DNA of 64,000 nucleotides from Scalesia atractyloides (GCA_947069175.1 CAMTDV010000022.1:36023476-36087475); one strand, 5' to 3'; counted from the stretch's first letter, positions 1 through 12,900 are shown. Translations and numbers: made by a program. The notes: generated by a model from the sequence alone, not told the origin.

Positions 1-1850
1 ACAAGTCTATGCCAAAAGCTACATCGTAATAACCTAGATAAATGGGTAAAAGATCGATATTAAATTCTCGTTCTCTAAGTTCGAAAGTGAATCCTTCTAT
101 AACTTCCCCTGATATTGACTAATTTCTGTTGGCAAACCTATAGAACGAGGGAACGTCTATCTTACTTGACTCTAGGTCAAGTATATCTCGAATTCTTATG
201 GAGATGAACTAAAATTGGCACAGATGGATGCGAGATGTTGGTTGATAGGAAACGTGTCAGTGACCCTTCAATGATTCCCCATGACTTAGGAAATCAAAAC
301 AGTGTATCTCGGATCTTTGGTATTGCTTTCGGACCATCTCGGATTACTACTCTGAATTACGTCTCGGACACCTCATTTCAGACGGATTACCATCTCGGAT
401 CACCCTCTCGGGTAGCGATTCGGATTACCATCTCCGACTATTGTTTTGAATTGGGTACTATTCCAAGTTGAACTCGAAAAAAGTGGGAAGTTATCCATAA
501 ACAATTTTACAAACCGATTACATGGTTAGAATCGTTTGATTTTTAGAAAACCAATGACATTATATATCATTGGATCCGTATCGACGAGACGAGTCTAAGG
601 CTAATTCTCCATTAGCTAACTTGATAACGTGTCTAACTTACAATACTCTAATTCGTGTATAAGCTCAACATCTAAAGACACTAGCTAAGCTCGGTGTTGG
701 TATCAAAAGAATTGACACGTAATGAATGTAGAGTAGAACGTACGCAATGACGACATCAGGATCTTGTGGGGTATCCATAGTTTCTGCTCACCCACACTTT
801 ATTTCATTTGCCTGATTCATTCTTGAGACGTTCATGCTTGAAGTGGCCTTCATGCCACACTTAACATCCTTGTTCTTGGTTGAGTCTTATTAACTTATTG
901 ATTTCTGTGATGTGTCTTCATTTGCCACACTTCTACTCTTGGCACTTTTGCAAGTGCCCTCTTGAGGAAGTTTTCACTTATCATTTTTAGGATTTCAGCA
1001 AGTTATTAGCACATTTCTTGGTGCTAGCATCAATTATGGCAGCCATTGCCTTTGTTTCTATTTTCACGGGAGTTACCTATCGCTTCCAGTCGCTAGTAGA
1101 TTTCACATGCATTTCCTTGATAATTTCCCATTCTCACCGCATCCTTGGTGAGACTAACTGTGAGAGTTACGGTTCTTAGAGGCTAAACCCTAAAGGTAGC
1201 GCTCAATGCATTTGATTTCAAGTGTTCCCAGTATGGAACAATCCTTAACAGATCGTGAAAGCGTCGAGTGTAACCAACAACGTTGGCTGCAATCATGATC
1301 GAGTTCTAGGATCTCGTTTCTACCCTTGGAATTCCAATCAGCGAGCAATACTCTTCTCGCATAAGAATCTGAGTCCACCCATGATGACCTCTTCATAGTA
1401 TCGCTCCTTAAAGTTTCTACTGGAGGATTTTACCAAGTAAATGTTGCATTCCACAGGAGACTCTTTGTTTACCTAATCGTTTACTAAGGAGTGCATTTAC
1501 TCGCTCTGCTAACCGATGTTGTCTTTATTGAGTGGACCTAACCTACCGCACCTCACGCACCAATGAGGTCTCGCGGCTTACTGTCCGGGAAGGCCTTAGA
1601 ATTTAAAACCTTGTATGATTGAATCTTTAGGTGTAGCGCTGCCACTCGTTCCCAACCTATTGGGATCCGAACCATTTGAACTACCCGTACCACCAGTTTC
1701 GTCACTAGTGTCGACTAGGTCACCTTCGTGTCGTGCGATTTTCGCAACTGTATGTCCTTCCATAAGACACTAGTTTGGCGTACCTAGTAAGTCATGGATT
1801 AACTAACCCCTTTTGGGTGTAGGCCTTCCTTTTGGTGCCATGTTTCTTCT
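1..1850 (-). pseudogene. gag-pol: Decayed Gypsy gag-protease (element I)
   Basis: Three islands of sense remain on the minus strand. Near 1842 a start ATGGCACCAAAAGG begins a basic N-terminus (M-A-P-K-G-R-P). Near 807-862 a zinc-knuckle remnant reads C-G-x-E-G-H-F-K-H-E-R once a one-base deletion is allowed for; the last cysteine has become arginine. At about 690-770 a Q-D-P-D-V-V motif followed by H-Y-V-S-I-L matches the start of a Gypsy retropepsin, and at 3-58 the E-F-N-I-D-L-L-P-I-x-L-G-Y-Y-D-V block matches its C-terminal half. The active-site region between them is unreadable and partly replaced by the CATCTCGGA repeats. Stops and frameshifts are frequent, so this is not functional. Confidence 0.55.
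296..470. repeat. Imperfect CATCTCGGATTAC repeat cluster
   Basis: The core CATCTCGGA or TCTCGGA, often followed by TTAC, recurs at irregular short intervals (for example 'accatctcggatta', 'accatctcggatca', 'accatctccgacta'). It sits inside what should be the protease region of the Gypsy element and has no coding sense there. It is probably a local amplification or a small inserted repeat. Confidence 0.5.
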
Positions 1851-3577
1851 TAATACCCAAGATTAAAAGAAGCTAGACATATATTTGAATAAATATAGTC
1901 TACCATGCGCCTAAGAATAAAGGATACCATCGGTCATGGGAACCTCAAGACTGCATTGATCATACACGTTTGAAACAATGATAACGTGAATAACAACAAT
2001 TCAAGATTCGTAGTACGTCTTGCGTGTATCGGCCATATGTCTAATTGGAAAGGAAATAACTCGTAAAGGAGAAGAAATCAAACGGTCGTCTTCAACCTTA
2101 TAGCATGTATTCCATACTTAGTGGGCTTCGATCGCCCAAAGTAGGGAAAAAATCCTTCGCCACACTAACCCGTGTGACGAATACGTTGATATCCCTTGAG
2201 CTCCACGAGCTCCAGCTAGATTGTTATAATTTCCATAGATATCGAATAGAATGCTATGGGGGTGTTGAAGCATCGTTCGTGCCATACTCTCCCTTGGAAT
2301 AAGACAAATGTAAAACAACAGAGTTTAGTGTAATCTCTTTCCAATAAATAAGATGAGGTACCATAGACACCATGGGACCAACCCATATACAAGAACTCTA
2401 GGCCGTTGAGGAAATATCCTCCTTGGGTGGCCAACCAGTTTTGTCTGTTTAGATGACTAGTCTCAATCGTCTCGTGATATAGATCGAACGTTAGATGTGA
2501 ACAAATACGTGTGTTGCTGCTGTATCGTAGGGTGTTATAACAACCACCCTGGTTAGCATCCCACTAGATAGAAACCCGAACAAATTTACATTTTCGAATG
2601 AGTAGTGATCTTTAACTTGAACCGCATAGTCCACCAGGATTCTCATCCACTGCAAGTTATTATTACCTGGGCCCCCGTAATAAGAAATTGCCCTGCATGG
2701 TCACCCTAGTGTTCTACCGTTCAAAGACGACGATCAGTCAGAAAGAGGACGATATTGTCTACATACCTTAACATATAAGGGACCTTTATGGTTGGTCCAT
2801 GTGCTATCGTCCCTTGACATTACTGGCGAAAGGCACGTCATTAGACAGATTTAGAAATGGAGAGAATTTGCAAAAATAACAACTGGAGGGGCACCTTCAA
2901 GATGAGTACACACTTTCCTTGCCTGGATAAAAGTGTCGTTATCAATGATTAATATGGGTCACAAAGACCTCGTCCCGTAATAGAGTTGTCATCCAAGGCT
3001 GCTACCTCCGCCTCTTCGTCACTACCGAAGCCAGGCATCTCCGCATCCGCGGGAAAAGTAACCACCTTTTGTGAAATCAATCCTAAGGTCTCACTTAGGA
3101 ATCACGTTCGCCATACGCTCCATAATAGACGCGAGGTCGATATTCTCATCGTGCGAGTCAAGGATAATAATAATATCCATAGTCGAAGGTATTTCGTTCT
3201 TGGCAAAATATTCCGTACAATGCATATATATATATATATATATATATATTCATGTTAGTAATCTATTATTACTTATGATATATTTCATATTAATCACCAT
3301 TTCTCATTCAAGATTTGTTCTCTTTTGTTTTCATGTGTAATCTTACTGTTTCATGTCTATCCACTATAGACTAATAATGTATTGATCCTGCTCGTTACTT
3401 ATCGTTGAGCTCGTGTGATAGATCCTCATGTTATCGTGACACAATGAAAGCTTTTTGTTATCTTGTTATAATCCCAAAACATTTCTATTATGTTTTAAAC
3501 TTTGTTTTCATGTGTGAGACCCTGGTGACTGTAGACCAACTTTTATAAAAAGTTTTTCCCCGGTTCGCTACAATCGG
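1851..3577 (-). other. Gypsy 5' leader and unassigned interior (element I)
   Basis: This stretch lies between the primer binding site and the first recognisable gag codons. I see no coding sequence I can name. A short open stretch on the minus strand near 3000-3200 is acidic (D-S-H-D-E-N-I-D-L-A) but matches nothing I recognise. It includes a TA dinucleotide run at 3224-3250. A leader of about 1.7 kb is plausible for this class; an unrecognised insertion is the alternative. Confidence 0.35.
3224..3250. repeat. (TA)n microsatellite
   Basis: Uninterrupted TA dinucleotide run within the Gypsy leader. Confidence 0.9.
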
Positions 3578-3590
3578 AGCTCCGATACCA
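3578..3590 (-). other. Primer binding site of Gypsy element I
   Basis: On the minus strand TGGTATCGGAGCT lies three bases after the LTR end. It is one base different from the initiator-Met tRNA 3' end complement TGGTATCAGAGCT found in the Copia elements here, so the same primer tRNA is likely. Confidence 0.8.
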
Positions 3591-4644
3591 ACCTGTCACA
3601 CCCTGGTCGTAGTAGAAGCGCAAGTGTGTGACTATTAGGTAATCATTGCATCCAATATAGTATAACATTATAAATTAACAACGATGTCATGCCATTACTA
3701 AGTTTCACTTCATAATTACAACTTTCAAAAGTGCAATCACATTGTTATAAGTTTCAAATACCATCACAACCATAGTTTAAAAGACATTGTTCCAAAATAG
3801 GAAAGTGTTTTCATCACAATTTCATGTTGAGGCTTTGATCTCTATACACCCAAACGAGGTCGGGATAAAAAACGCAAACCCTCCAAAAAGTAGTACATCA
3901 TTGTCTCGACAAATCCCAAACCCGGATCCCATCACCAGCTCAAGTCCTGCGTCCTGAAATACATATAATTTTAAAAAGTCAACATATAGTTGGCGAGTTC
4001 ATTTAGTTTAATGTTTTCGTATCAAAATGTCATCCTTGAAAACCTCTTTTGAAATCCAAGTATGTTATTAGCATTAATGAGTTATTTAAGGATCTATCAG
4101 TGTAGCGAGCACCCTGGCATACTTGTGCAATAAGTAAGTAACCAAACGGAGACTACCGGTTATCATACCAGGAGTGGAGCGGGTCATAAAAGCACTTCTA
4201 ACCGGTTATCATACCAGGAGTGGAGCGGGTCTCAAACTTAATAGATCTACTTCTTTTGCACCTTGGTCACTAAGTGATTAATGGTTACTATTGTTATCAT
4301 CCTACTTACGCACAGTGATCTGTTATCTGCTAACAATAGCTAACATACTGTTTTGACATGACATGTATTTCCCCTCGATAGTTTAAAACAGAACTTGAAA
4401 TAAGTGAAAGGAGGGACATGAACTCATAGTTTTTGCGTTTCTTTTAAGTCGTAGTGTTTAAGTTTCGGTGTCCGCAACGTATGTAACCTACATGCGTATT
4501 GGATTCATTAGACACCTAGGTCTTAATGGACCTTGTACACGTTGTTCATCTTAATTCTTGTTATATAGTTCTTTGTTATGATTGAACAACTTAGAATGTT
4601 ATTATAGTGTTGGTAGTTTGTTTGTTCGAAGAATATTGTTGTAT

Positions 4645-4652
4645 ATATTTCT

Positions 4653-4686
<34 letters not shown>
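4645..4686. repeat. (TA)n microsatellite in Gypsy LTR
   Basis: TA run next to the TGGGCC array. A shorter TA run is near the matching array in the solo LTR H (about 30014-30034), so the two features travel together in this LTR family. Confidence 0.85.
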
Positions 4687-4689
<3 letters not shown>

Positions 4690-4698
4690 ACAATGTGT

Positions 4699-4935
4699 GA
4701 ACTGGGCCTTGTCCTTCACATGTCATTGGGCCTAGCCCATGTTTTCTTATCATTGGGCCTAGCCCATGTGATTTATGTCTTTGGGCCTAGCCCTTGTTTT
4801 TATGTCATTGGGTCTAGCCCATTTATTTTTATACGTTTTTGGGCCTTTATTAGTTTTGGGCCTCATCCATAACTATTATGGAATTTGGGCCTAATATATG
4901 CTTTTCACAATTTGGGCCTAGCCCAAATGTATATG
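4699..4935. repeat. TGGGCC/TAGCCC-rich array in LTR
   Basis: About ten copies of TTGGGCCTAGCCCA or shorter versions are spaced 20-35 bp apart. The unit is near-palindromic. TGGGCC/T is known in plants as the 'site II' element bound by TCP factors, so the array could act in transcription; that role is inference. A reverse-orientation counterpart is at 29553-29935. Confidence 0.7.
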
Positions 4936-7732
4936 TATGTAGGCCTATTTTTATTATAAGTGTTTACTTATAATTTTTCTAACTTTTTAATACACTTAAT
5001 TTTCCGGATTTTTCATTTCGATAACATATATATATATGTTGAATGCCTAAATATATATTTAGACTTGTCGTCAGCGTCGTTCGTTATATATTCATTTTCG
5101 TCGAGGATCACCCGTTGTCGCAATGACCTTTCGTGCCGGTGATTCACCCGTTGGTCGTCGACGCGACGGTGAAATCTTGAATGTCCGCCTATGGTTCGCA
5201 TTGCTTTAATTGTCCGATTTATTTTTTCGACGCACTGTGAGAATATATTTATTATGTCACCAATACTTGGTATATTGTTTAAGTGTTTGTATTTTGTATA
5301 AGATTGGGTATTTTATTGTGAATACCCTAAATTCCTAATACATACATATACAATACACACATGTATACATACCATTTATTAGTAACAAATATTCATACAA
5401 ATACTTGTATTATTTTCCATATAAGAACATATTTTTTGTAAAAGTATTTATTTTACTTATAAATATATAATTGTAACTTTATTTAAACACTTGGTTATTT
5501 AGGGATAGCCCTTGTCATTAAAGTCCATTTAATGATGATTTAGGTTACTAATCCCATTTAGTCCCACTAATCACCCCACTAATCGCATTTCGCCATAGTT
5601 CCCCTTTAACTATGGCATTTTCCACGTTTTAAAAACGTATTTGAGACCTATTTAAACTCATAATCATCATCAACAAACCATCTAATATTTATTCTACATA
5701 ATCAACATATCATCATCCATGACTTTTATGGTTTAAAATCCTAGTAAATCAAGTGGGTTTTTAATATTTATTAGCCTTTTCAAAACACTACTTTTATCAT
5801 GTTGTTAAATCAAGTTCTTGCATTTAATCCCTTGATTACTACATATTTTTTTAATATGATTACAACTTTAATACATATGTCTACTTCTTATAAAATCATT
5901 CATATGTATAAAAATTTTCTTTAAGTTGTAGTATTTTACATGGATGATATAGTTGATGATCTTGTTTATATTTAACCCTTATAATGTTTAAATCTTCATT
6001 TTTACACTAAATCACACAAGATCATGCAACTTTTATGTCATATTTTTAACATAATCAACCTAAACATGCAATCTAAAAATCATATAAGCATATAATCAAC
6101 ACAAAATGAACAATATTTATTGTTATTATTATGTTGTGTTTTAGGGTTTTTGATATAGCTTTTCTTGATTTTCAAGACGATCAACTTGTACACTAATAAT
6201 CTAAGTATAAAAATAAGCTACATTATGGAGGAGTTTAGCTCACAATGGGTGCGTAAGTTTCTTGAAGATTATGGAAGAAAAGAAGTTCCTTAAGAATCCC
6301 TAATGATCTCCATCCATGCAAGCTTCTTTAGAGGTCTTGATTAGGCTTTAAGAGGTATAAAAAGTGGTGTTTAACGGTGGCACAATGGTGGTGTGTGTTG
6401 ATGGAGGTGGAGCCATGGGATAGGGGGAAGAACAAGGAGGAAAAGTTGCAAATTATTGATGAAGAAATGGTGAATTATTTTTATGTAAATGACGTTATAT
6501 ACATCTAATCTTCCATTCACATCACCACTTCAAGACCATACTTATAATCTTCAAATTTCAACAAAATCAAGTGGTGTGGGGGGCCACTTGTAGCCGTGAA
6601 TCATGAGGGGGATGGGGGTAAAGTGTAACTTTGATTTTTACCACATGTTGAAAATTGAGATATATTGGTAATTAAAATAAGTATGGTAATTAGGGTTAAT
6701 CATCTAGCATCTTAAGCATAAGATTTGTGTTTAGGGTGTAATTACATGGCATTTGATCCATATGATCCTCCAAAATAAGTTTCGGATAACGGATATGTCG
6801 CTAGATCGCTAATCGTCGAAATAAACGGAACTATTTATTTACTACCGGAAGCCTTTATTTTCGACTAACACGACTAACTATGGTGTCTAATTAGTGCATT
6901 TCTAATCCAAAACAATATTCATGACTAGTTCGCTAGACGAATATACGACGAGTTAGGATGGCCGATATGTCTTTCGTTCGACCGTTCGATCGATATCGGC
7001 ACTTTTATGATCCGCTGTCGAACTTTTCTGAAAGTTGTGTTTACATGACCTCATGTTAGTTGATTGGATTCCGAGTTTCAAATAATGCTTAACTGTTCAC
7101 TAGATGCCCGGATGAGGCTAACAGTCATTGAAATAATCATCGTTCCGACGATCGGCCGCTTTCCGGTAAAGTTGTGCACAGTTTGCCGAATGACCGGAAA
7201 TGATGTGTTTTGTGCATTCTTTCTATTCTCATATTATTTTAGGATGTTTAACATTGTTTTATTCTTATCCTGACATCCGAAGTTCTCCGAATTAGTCTTG
7301 CGACAAATCGCCATTTGTCGCCTTTTTGGTCGAAACGGACAACTTTGCAATTTAGGCGTTATGCGGGAAAGTTATGTATTATTGTAATAGTTGTTCTCAA
7401 ATATGTGTTTTCATTTTTATATGGACTTAGGTATGCATTAACATGCCGTTATTTCTTGTCCTGATTCGTTTTAGCGGGTTTTCCGACATAGTTAGTGTCA
7501 CTTCAATTAGTGCGCCCAACGCTTTCTACCAACACTTTAAGGGCATTGTTTTGGTTTGTTTCGCGTCATAACGGAAAACAGTGTATGTTATGATCAGATT
7601 TACTTGTCCTAATATTTAGGATATGACGTACGACGCAGTTACGTAATTAAATTACGATAATATGCATGAGATTATGAAGTACAAATAGTGATTAAATTGT
7701 ATGGAATTACCGGTTATTTGCCATTTGTCACA

Positions 7733-7882
7733 GCACTTGCCCTAACGTGTGTAGAGTGGTAGTATTTTATCGTGTTTTATAAATTTAAGGCTTGATCCAT
7801 GAGCAAAAAGTGCATAAAAGATAACAAAAATTATAACCACGCTAACACACATAAGTCCACTATATCCAACAATCTCCCCCTA
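7733..7882 (-). repeat. Stub of a second LTR with polypurine tract (minus strand)
   Basis: On the minus strand AGGGGGAGAT (7872-7881) is followed by TGTTGGATATAGTGG, the usual arrangement of a Copia polypurine tract and 3' LTR start. The LTR is cut after about 139 bp by Gypsy element I. The interior of this element is not seen to the right, where element B gag begins in the opposite orientation. The call rests on the junction alone. Confidence 0.4.
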
Positions 7883-8881
7883 GAACAGATACTTCAAGTG
7901 ATTCAGCAACTGCATTTCTCTCATGTGAAAATGAGCAGGTTGTGACAAATGTTGATGGTGATGTATGTTTTGTAGCTACTTCAAGAGGATCGTTAGGGGC
8001 AAAGAGACAACAATCTAGCAATAATAATAGCAATACGAGGTTTATGCCTCTGAGTGTCAAGGCTGCTGAAGATCATCAGGCCTTGCTTGCTTCATTCGTT
8101 GCTTCATATGAGAACTACATTCACGGAAGAATATCTGCTGCTGCTACTTTTGATGAAGATTATGATCGGATTGACCCTGAGGACCTAGAGGAGATGGATT
8201 TACAATGGAAGATGGCCATGATCTCTAGGAAAGTGTAGAGGTTCATGAATAGGACGGGAAGAAAGTTCATTGGAAAGAATGTAGGTTTTGAAAAGTCTAA
8301 AGAATGTGAGGTGTTATAATTGTCAAAATTACGGACACTTTGCTAGAGAATGTCAAAGACCTAAGACTGAATATCGTTCTAACTCATCTTTTCAAGATTC
8401 TCCTGGTCATGGTTCAAGCAATAGGAATGCATCAACTAACACTGGATCAAAGGCCTTGATCTCTACTGCTAGAGAAGGTTTTTATAATTGGAGTGTTCAT
8501 CTGGAAGGTGTTAACAATGCCACACTGGCTTTCATGGCTGGATAGCCCCAACTGACGATGCAGAAGTAAAGGTGATGCTGAGGTAGAGCAAGAGAGTGTA
8601 GCTGAAAAAGTTGATGATGATCAGACAACTGAAGTTTAGGAAGAAAACGTAAAATCGATGTAGAACAAGATGCTGTAGATAAGAAGATGGTTGCAGATTT
8701 TGCTGCTTTCATGGCTGATCTAAGCAAATCAACAAGAGAGGTACATTCTAACCCGGGTAGTTCTGTTTGCTTAAAATGTCGTGAACTGAAAAGTGAAGTT
8801 GACAGGTTAACAAAACAAAACAAAATCCTGGTAAATGAGCTCTCGAGCATAAAAGAATCAATTATTTTCGTAAAAATAAAT
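7883..8881 (+). pseudogene. gag: Copia B gag, middle part
   Basis: An open stretch carries the block ending D-P-E-D-L-E-E-M-D-L-Q-W-K-M-A-M, a stop at the end of that block (about 8236), and then an intact zinc knuckle C-Y-N-C-x4-H-x4-C at 8312-8353, which would bind genomic RNA. After a low-complexity Ser/Asn/Gly part the frame is broken near 8540-8690. It resumes as a coiled-coil stretch (C-L-K-C-R-E-L-K-S-E-V-D-R-L) that runs up to the insertion point of element A. The normal N-terminal half of gag is absent. The coiled coil resumes at 22291. Confidence 0.75.
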
Positions 8882-9335
8882 TGTTGGTGCATAATGTATA
8901 TTGCCTACGTCTATGATATGTTGATTTTGTATATAGGGCTTAGAACGTCAGTTTGTTTATGTTATTGTATATTTTATTTGTTTAGAAACTAACTCGTACG
9001 AGTGAGTCATATGACTCGTACGAATGACATTCTTTCACTAGTACGAGGCAACCACTCGCACGAGTCGTACTCTGTTACACACTCTCATGTGCAAGTCATG
9101 TCGACCTATATATTGAGGAGTGTTGTGTTAGATCTAGAAAATCCTGTTGGTGTGGCGAACCCTGCTGAACTGTTTACATGCACTGTACTTGTTCATGTAT
9201 AGCAATACATTCAAGGCATTTAAGCAGTAGATCTCACTTGTTTGTTTGTCAACCTCACTAACAATGAATTTCGCCTCTGTTAGTTGAGTTAGATTGGTCC
9301 GGTGCTCATCGGAAGAGAGCTGATCCCCCCTCACA
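8882..9335 (+). repeat. 5' LTR of Copia A
   Basis: TGTTGG...TCACA, followed after two bases by the primer binding site. The U3 part holds ACTCGTACGAGT (8992-9003), the palindrome GAGTCATATGACTC (9004-9017) and a second ACTCGTACGAAT (9014-9025). The TATA box expected at 9107-9113 reads TATATAT here; the sister LTR has TATAAAT. Confidence 0.93.
8992..9113 (+). promoter_or_regulatory. LTR U3 promoter with CGTACG palindromes (Copia A 5' LTR)
   Basis: Two overlapping palindromes, ACTCGTACGAGT and GAGTCATATGACTC, lie about 100 bp before a degenerate TATA box (TATATAT, 9107). The second palindrome contains the GCN4-like core TGAGTCA, a known plant bZIP site; whether a bZIP protein uses it here is inference. 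Confidence 0.6.
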
Positions 9336-9337
9336 AG

Positions 9338-9350
9338 TGGTATCAGAGCC
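9338..9350 (+). other. Primer binding site of Copia A
   Basis: TGGTATCAGAGCC two bases after the LTR, complementary to the 3' end of plant initiator-Met tRNA. Confidence 0.92.
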
Positions 9351-9957
9351 TTGAGGCCTGATCTACTGAAAAACATCAACTTTCTGCATACCAATAGTTT
9401 CAGATTCAGATTCACCATTGGAGTTTTCTACTTCTACACTTTCCCATACAGATCTTGGAATTGGACAAAATCAGGGACAAAATTGACTAGGTTTTTAGGA
9501 TATCACGTTACAATCAATTCTAATCAATCCTTGACAATTTTAGATCTAAAATCGAACTTAATCATGTCAAATTTGGTAAAATTCATCCGTTTGGTGACCT
9601 AAGTTGTTTCGTACGGGTGGAGAGACCACTCGAACGAACGACTGTCAGTACAATTTAAGTCATTCGTATGAACGATTAAACAAAAGTTCTTAAAATTTAC
9701 AAGTTAGAAAGTTGAAACTGTGATTCACACGAGGAAGTCATTCATACGAGCAACTCACTCTTACGAAGCAAACGTTTTCACTCGTACAAACATCTTGTTC
9801 GCACGAGTATCTTCTTTGTACAAATCATCTCGTTCGCACGAATCTCTGTGTCATACGAACTAATCTTGGTTGCACGAACTGTCCTATTATCCGCACGGAG
9901 AAATTTTATCATTCTAATCAGTTTTCCGAAAGTGTGTTTCTAAAATCTTTGCAAAAA
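9351..9957 (+). other. Copia A leader rich in CGTACGA-type motifs
   Basis: Untranslated leader between primer site and gag ATG. From about 9610 to 9900 it carries many variants of NTCG[TC]ACGAN (for example 'ttcgcacgagt', 'cattcgtatgaacga', 'actcgtacaaa') at 15-35 bp spacing. The same block is in Copia C (25625-25910) and, more diverged, in G. Confidence 0.75.
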
Positions 9958-12900
9958 ATGGCAGAAGAGCTTTATAACGCATTTGCTACATCAGTGGTCA
10001 CAACTACCGTAGCTCAAAACATGAACCACGAGAAGAGATGGGTATGATGACAAAGCCACTAAAGTTGATGAACCTTGAGTACTTTGACAGTTGTAGTGAA
10101 CATTTCATGAATTGGGTTCAGGCAAATCATTTTACCTGCTGGTTTGCTATCAAAGAAAAGTATCAAACTCCTGTTGGAGAAAACGGTCTCGAAAAGACAT
10201 TGGCTCAACTCTCAGATTTTGAAAGAGAGAAGTTCATTAATGAGAAGAAAATGATGAACATTTTACAACAAGCCATCAAGGAAGACATATTGGCATTGTT
10301 ACAACATGATGATGAAGCACAATCATTATGGAATGCTCTTCGATTGAAATTCCAGGGAAGTGCACGTTGCGAAAAGGGAAGAGGGCGTTGTTGAGTAAAG
10401 AATTTGACATCTTTACTTTGATAAAGGAGAGACGGTAAAACAACTGACTGAAAGATACTATCATCTGGTTGGCAAATGAAGCGAATGGGAATCATAAAGA
10501 TGAATGAAGAATTAGTTGATAAACTCGTAGATTCCTTACCACAAGGCGAATGGTCTACCTACTTGACCATTTTGAAGAAGGGAACCGAATATGGTAATTT
10601 CTCACTACCACAATTCATTGAGAGATTGGAGGGATACGAACTTGAGATGCTGAAAATGGCAAAGTACAAAGGCGTCCAAATATAACAAGACATTATCTGT
10701 ATTATAAAGGAAGTTCTTCCGCTCGGATACAGTCTTTAAAGATCCAAACTGCCTTTAGTGCTTACAACAGACCGAGCCCACGTCAAATCACAGTGGTTTT
10801 CAATCCTTTGCTACAGTCAACCCGAACACGCCTCAAAGCCCACAGTCATCACATGGTTCTAGCAATCCCAGATCAACCAGAACAATCAATCAAATTCTAC
10901 TCAAAGGGTGCTACAGTGCAACATCGCTGTTGATTTCTAGAATGCATAAAACTTCAACGAGAACACTGCCAAGCAACATATGACACTATTAGCTTCGGTT
11001 CTCGAATCTTATGACAATCTAGTAGCAGGCAAAATTGGAAATTCAGTGATGACCAGAGAAGACTATGATCAGATTGATCCGGACGAGATGGAGTTGATCG
11101 ACATCAAATGGTGTATGGCATCTATGTTAGACGAGCACAACGCTTCATGGAAATCACCGGGAAATAGAACTTTGGAGGATTGGATGGAAAACTTGGCTTC
11201 AACAAATCAAAGGTCACATGTTTCAAGTTTCGTGAAAAGGGGCATTTTAAACGCGAATGTCCAAACAGATAAGCTCAGGGTAATCAAAACCCACTTGCCG
11301 ACGACTACTACAAGAAAGCCATTTATCATCATCCTCAACCAAGAACAAGAATGGTGCAAATCGAAGATAGACAACCAGAAACAAAAGACAAAGCGCTTAT
11401 CATAACTCAAGAAGACGAAGGCTTTAACTGGAACAAGTACATTTCCAAGAAGAGAGTTTGGCATGGGTTGCTGAAATAATCGAAGAACATGAAGAAGATA
11501 CAGAAGCATGTTTTGATGAATCTCTCGAAGACTACTATCACACATCGTCAGAAGAAGAGAGTTGTTAAAGAGTGCTTTTAAACATGTCTTGCCTAATGAT
11601 ATTTTGAAAACTTTTGCAGGTTATTTTGAGCCAAGCCATAGATCATCTTGTGAAGAAAATAAGAAGCTGGAAGTTGAAGCAAAGAGAGTTGATGAAGAGT
11701 TGGAAAAACTGACTGATGAGAACAACAAAGTTTGCATGGCAAATGTGAACGAGGTAAATGTGTTGGAAAGTGAGTCTGTGATAGAAAAACCGTGCTTGAA
11801 ATTCAACGAGCCATGCAATGAATGTGTTTTAACAGATACACGATACAATGAGCTCAAAAGTTTAACAGATAACTTGTCATGTGACTATAAATCCACAAAA
11901 GAAGCTTATGACAAATTAAGCAAATCTGTTAAACAATATGAAAAAGTGCTCAGAGAAAATGACTGAACACTTTCAGTGCTTAAAGCGACTGTGATGGAAA
12001 AACAAATAGTCATTAACATTCATTTAAACACAATCGCAAAGCTAAAAAGTGAACTTGAGAAAATGAAAATAGAAACGGAATGGGTTAACAAATTGTTAAT
12101 TAGTTATTCTACAAGTTCATACGTCATTGACCACATTTTACCAAAGATTGAAAGCAAAGAAGAATCTAAAAATGATCAAAACAAAAGTGCAAGTTACGAT
12201 CGTGTTCCACCACCTATGTGGAATAGCTATGCTAGTAAAAAACCATCATGGGTGGAAAAGGCGCTCAACTTAAAATCGAAAACTGAAAAATCAAACGAGC
12301 TGCCTACGAACATTGATGTAACTTATACAAAATCTGAAAATGAATGTGATTCTGATGTGGTTAAAACAATGGTTGAGAGTGTTTTGAAGAGTGAATCTGA
12401 GAAATCTAATCGGATGTCGAAACATCAGAAAATAGTTTAAATACTTATCCAAACGTAATCGTTTACAAAATGCATGTCTGATAAACCATATTCTGATGAA
12501 GTTTTTCCAATCCAGAATGTCAATCTGGATCATGTCGATAAGTTGTTCAAGCTTGTTGAGGCAAGCCATTCTGATTTAGATAAACACGATGCAACGTTTT
12601 ATTCTAAATCAAAATGTGTTAACAGACCCTACCATCAGAGAAACAGAGATTATCCTGAGAATAGGAGGGCTGGTTTGGGTGTTCAAAAGACTAAAACAAA
12701 TAACAAGTTTCAAAAGTTAAACTTTACAAAGAAAGTTAACTTTGTTTTTTGAACAATTACCGAGAAAGAAAAAGAGATTGTTGGCACACAATCCAATGAA
12801 CAGTTCCAGAAAAAAAAAAGAGATTAGAAAACAAGTTTTGGTTTCCTTTGTTCAAATGTACAGTAGGACTTGCTACAAGTGTAAAAATGTGGGCATATTG

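Larger units (their letters stand above)
1..7732 (-). mobile_element. Ty3/Gypsy LTR retrotransposon, 5' part (element I)
   Basis: Reading the minus strand from right to left there is a complete LTR (3594-7732), a primer binding site (3578-3590), a long leader, and decayed gag and protease, after which the element leaves the window at base 1. The LTR begins and ends with TGTGACA on its own strand. The protease remnant and the gag zinc-knuckle remnant resemble chromovirus-type (Del/Tekay) Gypsy proteins. That lineage label is an inference from short motifs. The 5 bp next to the LTR (7733-7737, gcact) should be one target-site copy; the partner lies outside the window. The solo LTR at 27001-30971 has the same ends and belongs to a related family. 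Confidence 0.75.
3594..7732 (-). repeat. Gypsy 5' LTR of element I, about 4.1 kb
   Basis: Plus-strand ends are tgtcaca...tgtcaca, i.e. TGTGACA at both ends when read on the element strand. The right end abuts 5 bp of presumed target site and the left end the primer binding site. The first bases on the minus strand (TGTGACAAATGGCAAATAACCGG) align with the start of the solo LTR at 27001. It contains a TGGGCC/TAGCCC array (4699-4935), a TA run and no protein-coding gene I can support. Short open stretches are low-complexity readings of these repeats. Confidence 0.8.

Noticed and set aside
1190..1396. Minus-strand 68-codon ORF as a gene
   Set aside because: Lies in the decayed Gypsy gag with no recognisable family; probably a chance open stretch of the pseudogene.
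4582..4872. 96-codon open stretch with repeated G-L-A-H
   Set aside because: It is only a translation of the TA run and the TGGGCC array.
9600..9900. CGTACGA motif array as a CRISPR-like or satellite array
   Set aside because: Spacing is irregular, the motif is short and variable, and the sequence is a plant retrotransposon leader.
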